From the NCBI GenBank assembly GCA_964621455.1, contig CAZULW010000006.1, positions 1 to 64,000 of the forward strand: DNA of 64,000 nucleotides, written 5' to 3'. The notes beneath the pieces were generated by a model, which worked only from the letters and a program-made list of their open reading frames with translations, was not told the DNA's origin and made no database searches. The first letter of the stretch is position 1. Each line of letters starts with the position of its first letter. Below, piece after piece: positions 59,875-64,000 of this stretch. The DNA comes from G020354025 sp964621455. Lineage in GTDB: Bacteria > Fidelibacterota > Marinisomatia > SCGC-AAA003-L08 > TS1B11. The position numbers and the translations under genes were made by a program.

Positions 59875-59929
59875 GATAAGAAAATTACCAAACCGGATTC
59901 TAAGCCCCTTAATTTGTCATTGATTGTAC

Positions 59930-60110
59930 TCTACACAAGCCTACTGCCACTGCAGGCTGCCACTTCCCCTCCGTACATTCTGTCAATCCTGTTATCCTGT
60001 CCAATTCTTTCTTGGCGTCTTGGCGGTTAATCTCTTCTTTCGTGCCAATTCGTGCTAATTCGTGGCTAAAAAATTCTTCGCTTTCTGCCTACTGCTACTG
60101 CCACTCCCCC
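59930..60110. repeat. intergenic block of dispersed repeat modules
   Basis: CCTACTGCCACTGCAGG (59940-59956), ATCCTGTTATCCTGTC (59986-60001), CAATTCTTTCTTGGCGTCTT (60002-60021), CGTGCCAATTCGTGCTAATT (60041-60060) and CTGCCTACTGCTACTGCC (about 60085). The inverted order of the 59970-60015 part matches 23750-23791. The block contains the stop codon of the hydrolase gene (60095). Confidence 0.7.
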
Positions 60111-60904
60111 AGGAAGGCCAGCAGCCTCTCGTTGAAGGCCGCCGGGTTCTCCAGGTTGCTCATGTGCCCGGCCCCGGGGATGACGTGCAGCTCGGCGTCC
60201 GGCAGGGCGTCAGCCAGAGATTCAGCATCAGCGGGGGGCGTGAGGGTATCGTGCTCGCCCACCAGGACCAGCGCGGGCAGGTTCATATCTGGCAGGGCTG
60301 GGGTGGTGTCGGTGCGGGCGGCCAGGGCCAGCAGGGTGCCGCGGACGCCGAGCGTGTCGTTGCCCGTGATCATTTCCCGGGTTATCTGAACCACCGACGG
60401 ATTGGCCTCGAGAGTCCGGGGCGCCAGGACCAGTTTCACAAACTCCCCGGCGAAGGCCGCCACACCGTGCGACCTGACCGCCGCGATAGTCCCGGACCGC
60501 TTGACCTTGGCTTCGTTGGTGTCGGCCTCGCTGCGGGTGTCGCACAGGATCAGCCCCTGGAAGCGCTCCGGGTGGCGCTCCACCGCCCGCAGGGCGATGT
60601 ACCCTCCCATGGACAGCCCGCACACCACCGCCCGGTCTACTGCCAGGTGGTCGAGCAGCCCCAGGAGGTCATCCACGAACAGCTCCACCGTATACTGCCC
60701 GTTGCCCACGTCACTGTCGCCGTGGCCGCGGACATCATAGGCAATGGCCCGGTAGAGGCGGGGGAGAGCCTGCAGCTGGGGCTGCCACATGCGGTGGTTG
60801 AAAGGGAAGCCGTGGATAAAGACCACCGCCAGGCCGTTGTCGGCGCCTTGTACGACGTAATTCAGCGAATGGCCATTGATATCTGCTTTCATCACTAATT
60901 TCAC
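60095..60904 (-). CDS. Alpha/beta-fold hydrolase
   Basis: 269 residues (GTG 60904; ATG 60892 also fits). Triad: Ser98 in CGLSMGG, Asp219 in VGEHDTLTPP and His247 in GAGHMSN; oxyanion region HGFPFNHRMW. Cap domain about 125-205. Substrate unknown; 3-oxoadipate enol-lactonase-like and other esterases share this layout. The final codons GAG TGG CAG TAG come from the GGCAGTAG repeat module, which supplies the stop. Confidence 0.9.
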   Translation of the reverse strand: MKLVMKADINGHSLNYVVQGADNGLAVVFIHGFPFNHRMWQPQLQALPRLYRAIAYDVRGHGDSDVGNGQYTVELFVDDLLGLLDHLAVDRAVVCGLSMGGYIALRAVERHPERFQGLILCDTRSEADTNEAKVKRSGTIAAVRSHGVAAFAGEFVKLVLAPRTLEANPSVVQITREMITGNDTLGVRGTLLALAARTDTTPALPDMNLPALVLVGEHDTLTPPADAESLADALPDAELHVIPGAGHMSNLENPAAFNERLLAFLGEWQ

Positions 60905-60912
60905 CCTTGTAA

Positions 60913-63060
60913 TTATTTCAATAGAACCATCTTAATAGACTTCGTGAATTCGGGCGTTACTAGGCGGGCGATGTAGATGCCCGTGGGCATGTCCCGCCTG
61001 GACCGGTCTCGGCCGTTCCAGACAACTTGGTGATAACCCGGCTCCATGAGCTCGTCCACCAGGTGCACTACCTCCCGGCCCCGCAGATCGTAGACAATTA
61101 TACTGACCCTGGTCAACCTGGGCAGATCGAATCGGAGGGTGGTGGTTGGATTGAATGGATTGGGATAGTTGGGGTGGAGGGCGTAGGTGCCAGGCAGGGC
61201 CGTCCCAGGAGCCTCCGTCGCTGCAATGGCACTGTTATCCACCGAATAGCCGCTGGCTGGTGCCGAAAAGGAAGTAAGCAGCGAGTCCTTGGCATGAGCC
61301 GAAATCCTGAAGTAGGAAAGGTTGAGGCCGGTTTCGTTGGAGTCTACGAAGGTCGGGGCCGTGAAGGTATAGAGGGTATCGCCAAGGGAGTTGACAACAC
61401 CTACTTTAAACCACCAGCCATCCTCCAGGTAGATGCTTTCCCAACCCGCTGTTGAGGTATCGGCGACATCCAGCAGCCAGATGCCGTATGACAGGACCGG
61501 AGGTTCGGCGCCGTTCTCATTGGCCGAGGGTAGCCATTCAATGGTGACGACCCTGCCCTGATCGCCGGGAAAATCGTTGATAGCCCGGATCGTGGGGGGA
61601 GCCACCGGCTGCAACAGGCGGAAATCGGCGACCATGACTGAATCGCTGACTGAGATGTTGGCCACGGCCACACGGGTAACCTGGCCGCTATAGGATTGGC
61701 TGCTGGGCGCGCTGCTGAAGTCAAAAGTGGTGTTATTCCAGTAGCCCGGATAGGGATCGCCGTCGTCACCATAATTCCACGCCCGCTCCAGATCCCACAG
61801 CCCATCCGCCTGCTCCAGGGCCACCAGGTAATGACCGTAGCTGGTGTGGCCGGGATACCACTCGTTGTCGTTCTGGGAAGTCACTGATTCGTCTACGTGA
61901 TAAATGAGCAATCCGCTGCCGGGCAGGGCTGTGTCATAGCCGATCTGCTGGCGGTTCTCCACCAGGAAGTATTGGTTTCCAACAGCGCCGCCGGTCCATA
62001 GGCGGTAGATATCGGGCGTGGTTTCAATACTGACTATGGTCTGATCGATGCTGTCGGCAGTCACATTCACCGGCTGCACGTAACCCATCTGGGCATGGCT
62101 CCAGGCGTCGGGGAGCGCCGGGCTGTCTCCCAGGGTGCCGTTCCAACTGCCCCCAGCCATCAAACTCCAAGCACCTAGCCCATTGGATGGCGATTCCTCA
62201 TCCCGGTCGTACAGGTCCGGCAGGCCGAAGACGGAGTGCCCCATCTCGTGGGCGTACACGCCGATGGTCATGTCTTCGCCGGGATCGAATACATCATCGT
62301 CATCCAAGTCCCAATACTCCGGTACGATGGAATAGCGAGAAATAGAGACACCACCAGTCACAGGCATTGGTATGGCCAACCAGAAAGCGTGCGACCAGAT
62401 GTCATCATCGCTGCCTGTGAACTCAGCGCCTGGCCCGGCGTGGACCACAAAAAGAGCGTCCACCTCGCCGTTGCCGTCGTTATCGTACTTGCTGAAATCG
62501 ACCGAATCGTCCACTGCCCGGACGGCCTCCTCCACCAGCTTCTGGGCGTTTTGCGGGTAGACACCGAAGCCATTCTGACCGTTCACATAGTAGGTATAAG
62601 CCGAGTCCACCCTAACCCAACCGACAGCGCTGGGTAGATCAACGGTAACAATGTCAAGGTTGCCGTAGCTTACGGCTTGGTAGTAATCCCATGCCGAGAC
62701 GCCGGTAATACTAAATACCAGGCTATCGAAGAAAGCGGGCTGCACCTGTTGCGCCTTGTCTGAAAAATCCACCAGGATGACAAGGGCGTTATATGTCCCC
62801 GTTGGGACCAACGCCGGACCCAGTGATCTGGCGGGCGGGGTGAGAGCCATAGCCCGCTTTTGAAGCAGCTCAGGCGCGGCCCAGGGCGCGTTTACGCCGC
62901 GCGCGCGCAGCTCGTGCAAGTGTTTCAGGTAGTAAGGCTCTGGGAGGATGCCCTGCTTGATCATCTGGCGGACACGGGGGTGGGGTGCAGTGGCGTGGAC
63001 CACACCAACAATTGTTGATAAAGCCAGCAGGCAGGCTGACATTATCCGGCAGTACGTCAT
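60913..63060 (-). CDS. Secreted M6-family metalloprotease with type IX sorting domain
   Basis: 715 residues from ATG 63060; an in-frame ATG at 63072 is the alternative. Signal peptide (SACLLALSTIVGVVHA), then an immune-inhibitor-A-like (M6) catalytic domain with zinc motif HEMGHSVFGLPDLYD, preceded by a Ca-loop-like DNDGNGEVD. A beta-rich middle region (fibronectin-like, about 500-620) leads to a C-terminal YPNPFNPTTTLRFDLP...TGIYIARL domain of the FlgD-Ig/type IX sorting type. Expected to be surface-exposed or secreted. It lies 8 bp after, and on the same strand as, the hydrolase gene. Confidence 0.92.
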   Translation of the reverse strand: MTYCRIMSACLLALSTIVGVVHATAPHPRVRQMIKQGILPEPYYLKHLHELRARGVNAPWAAPELLQKRAMALTPPARSLGPALVPTGTYNALVILVDFSDKAQQVQPAFFDSLVFSITGVSAWDYYQAVSYGNLDIVTVDLPSAVGWVRVDSAYTYYVNGQNGFGVYPQNAQKLVEEAVRAVDDSVDFSKYDNDGNGEVDALFVVHAGPGAEFTGSDDDIWSHAFWLAIPMPVTGGVSISRYSIVPEYWDLDDDDVFDPGEDMTIGVYAHEMGHSVFGLPDLYDRDEESPSNGLGAWSLMAGGSWNGTLGDSPALPDAWSHAQMGYVQPVNVTADSIDQTIVSIETTPDIYRLWTGGAVGNQYFLVENRQQIGYDTALPGSGLLIYHVDESVTSQNDNEWYPGHTSYGHYLVALEQADGLWDLERAWNYGDDGDPYPGYWNNTTFDFSSAPSSQSYSGQVTRVAVANISVSDSVMVADFRLLQPVAPPTIRAINDFPGDQGRVVTIEWLPSANENGAEPPVLSYGIWLLDVADTSTAGWESIYLEDGWWFKVGVVNSLGDTLYTFTAPTFVDSNETGLNLSYFRISAHAKDSLLTSFSAPASGYSVDNSAIAATEAPGTALPGTYALHPNYPNPFNPTTTLRFDLPRLTRVSIIVYDLRGREVVHLVDELMEPGYHQVVWNGRDRSRRDMPTGIYIARLVTPEFTKSIKMVLLK

Positions 63061-63170
63061 CCCTCTCCCCATTTCACATCAGCGCTAAATGAAACGTAAG
63101 AGCATGTTATACAAATTTCTGAAAGGGGAGGTATGATTTCGAGCACTTTTTGCTCGTTGGAGCATAGGTA

Positions 63171-64000
63171 TCAGGTGGCAGAGTCCCCTGGTCCCAGAAC
63201 CTGGTCCAGCACCTGCTCGATGGTGAGGGGTGCGGCCCCCTCCAGCCGGTTGTTGACGAACACGTAACCCGGCAGGTTGGACTTGATGGCGCGGTTGAGG
63301 TGGGCAATGAGGGCCTCTCTCACCATAGGCAGGGGTTTGAGGATGCGCCGGTAGGGAAAGAAGGCCTCTACTGCGTCCTGGTAGACCACCCGGGGCGGGG
63401 TCAGCAGGCGCATTACAAAATACTCGGCGGTGAAAGACGCCTGCCGGGCAATCTGCTCGGGCAGGAGGGGCATCCAGCTCCAGGAGGAGTGGACGTGGGC
63501 TACTCCGTGCCGCCGCAGTACACCGAAATAGCCTTCATCGAAAAGCTGGCGATTGCGGATCTCCACGGCATAGTGCTGGCCGCCAGGCAGGCCGCTTAGG
63601 AATTCGTCCAGCCGCCGGAGGAAGGTGCCGTCATTCACAACGGCCCGGGGGAGGGTACCGAACTGGAAGATGACCGGCCCCAGCTTGGCGCCCAGACCGG
63701 ATACCACCTCCAGGAAATCGGTGGTGAACAGCTCGCCATCCAGGAAGTTGGTGTTGTCCTGCCCCTTGCGGCTGCCGTAGCGGGGGTGGGTGGGGTACTT
63801 GTAGACGGTGATTTCCTCGGTGACCTTCAGGCCGAAGCGGAAATCGGGCGGTGTGAGGGCGTCCAGCTCTTCCACGAGGCGCTGATCCGGGAAGCGGTAG
63901 AAAGTGGCGTCCAATCCCACGGCGGGAAAGTGGCGGGCGTACTCGGCCAGGCAGCGCCGCTGGAAAGCCTTCCGGCTGGGGTAGTGATCCTGGTAGACCA
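63171..64000 (-). CDS. DUF72 (YecE-like) protein, 5' end cut by the window
   Basis: The frame runs to the window edge: codons upstream of GTG 63920 encode VYQDHYPSRKAFQRRCLAEY and ARHFPAVGLDATFYRFP, the usual DUF72 start region, so the gene begins beyond 64000. TIM-barrel family blocks: FRFGLKVTEEIT, LGPVIFQFGTLP, YAVEIRNRQLF and VFVNNRLEGAAPLTI. Function is uncertain (possible nuclease or metal-linked role). The 3' end is converted to a hydrophilic tail DQVLGPGDSAT. Confidence 0.9.
   Translation of the reverse strand, partial: VYQDHYPSRKAFQRRCLAEYARHFPAVGLDATFYRFPDQRLVEELDALTPPDFRFGLKVTEEITVYKYPTHPRYGSRKGQDNTNFLDGELFTTDFLEVVSGLGAKLGPVIFQFGTLPRAVVNDGTFLRRLDEFLSGLPGGQHYAVEIRNRQLFDEGYFGVLRRHGVAHVHSSWSWMPLLPEQIARQASFTAEYFVMRLLTPPRVVYQDAVEAFFPYRRILKPLPMVREALIAHLNRAIKSNLPGYVFVNNRLEGAAPLTIEQVLDQVLGPGDSAT

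Overview
The window looks like a chromosomal segment of an uncultivated, GC-rich, diderm (Gram-negative-type) bacterium. Evidence for two membranes: a TonB-dependent receptor with a CarboxypepD_reg N-terminus, an LptE-like lipoprotein, several lipobox proteins, LepB, and a secreted M6 protease ending in a NPFNPTT-type (type IX secretion / FlgD-like) C-terminal domain. That combination points to the Fibrobacterota-Chlorobi-Bacteroidota neighbourhood (for example Marinimicrobia, Calditrichota or KSB1-like lineages); I cannot fix the phylum by eye. MenA indicates menaquinone. No rRNA, tRNA or CRISPR array was seen.

Layout: 1-6250 TPP riboswitch plus thiamin-type TonB receptor, polA, TPR fragment. 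6298-7002 HepT-MntA toxin-antitoxin. 7125-13271 overlapping genes for a GlcNAc-kinase-like protein, alanine racemase and a NagZ-beta-lactamase fusion (cell-wall recycling or remodelling), then an SMP-30 lipoprotein. 13363-14532 two gene-tail stubs interleaved with a HicB-like antitoxin and MazEF. 14909-21328 smpB, tyrS, alkaline phosphatase, an ABC exporter, an acidic lipoprotein. 21662-33558 uvrB, purD, DUF433, menA, CPBP protease, oxidoreductase, sigma-54 activator, lptE, asnS, nadE. 33636-41657 comEC, a cassette flanked by a perfect 180-bp duplication of the comEC tail and carrying a three-gene HEPN operon, an MBL-fold protein, an AAA ATPase plus DUF3226 pair, and an rnhB-yraN fusion. 41647-50620 ggt, lepB, small envelope proteins, an M19 dipeptidase, a receiver-like/DUF3052 protein and a broken CE15 esterase. 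51057-57046 SDR, an acetoacetate-decarboxylase-like protein with an alpha-oxoamine synthase, and argGH behind a structured leader. 57166-64000 a low-GC operon of unknown proteins, a trypsin-like protease, a hydrolase, an M6 protease and a DUF72 gene cut by the window edge.

Two themes stand out. First, toxin-antitoxin or defence-like cassettes sit next to duplicated 3' ends of host genes: exactly at comEC, and in decayed form after the nagZ-like gene. Second, intergenic spaces are filled with a shared vocabulary of short repeat modules that also run into genes, ending reading frames, extending C-termini and capping truncated gene remnants. The best candidate for an undescribed system is the HEPN three-gene cassette at 36176-37584 and its mode of insertion at the comEC 3' end.
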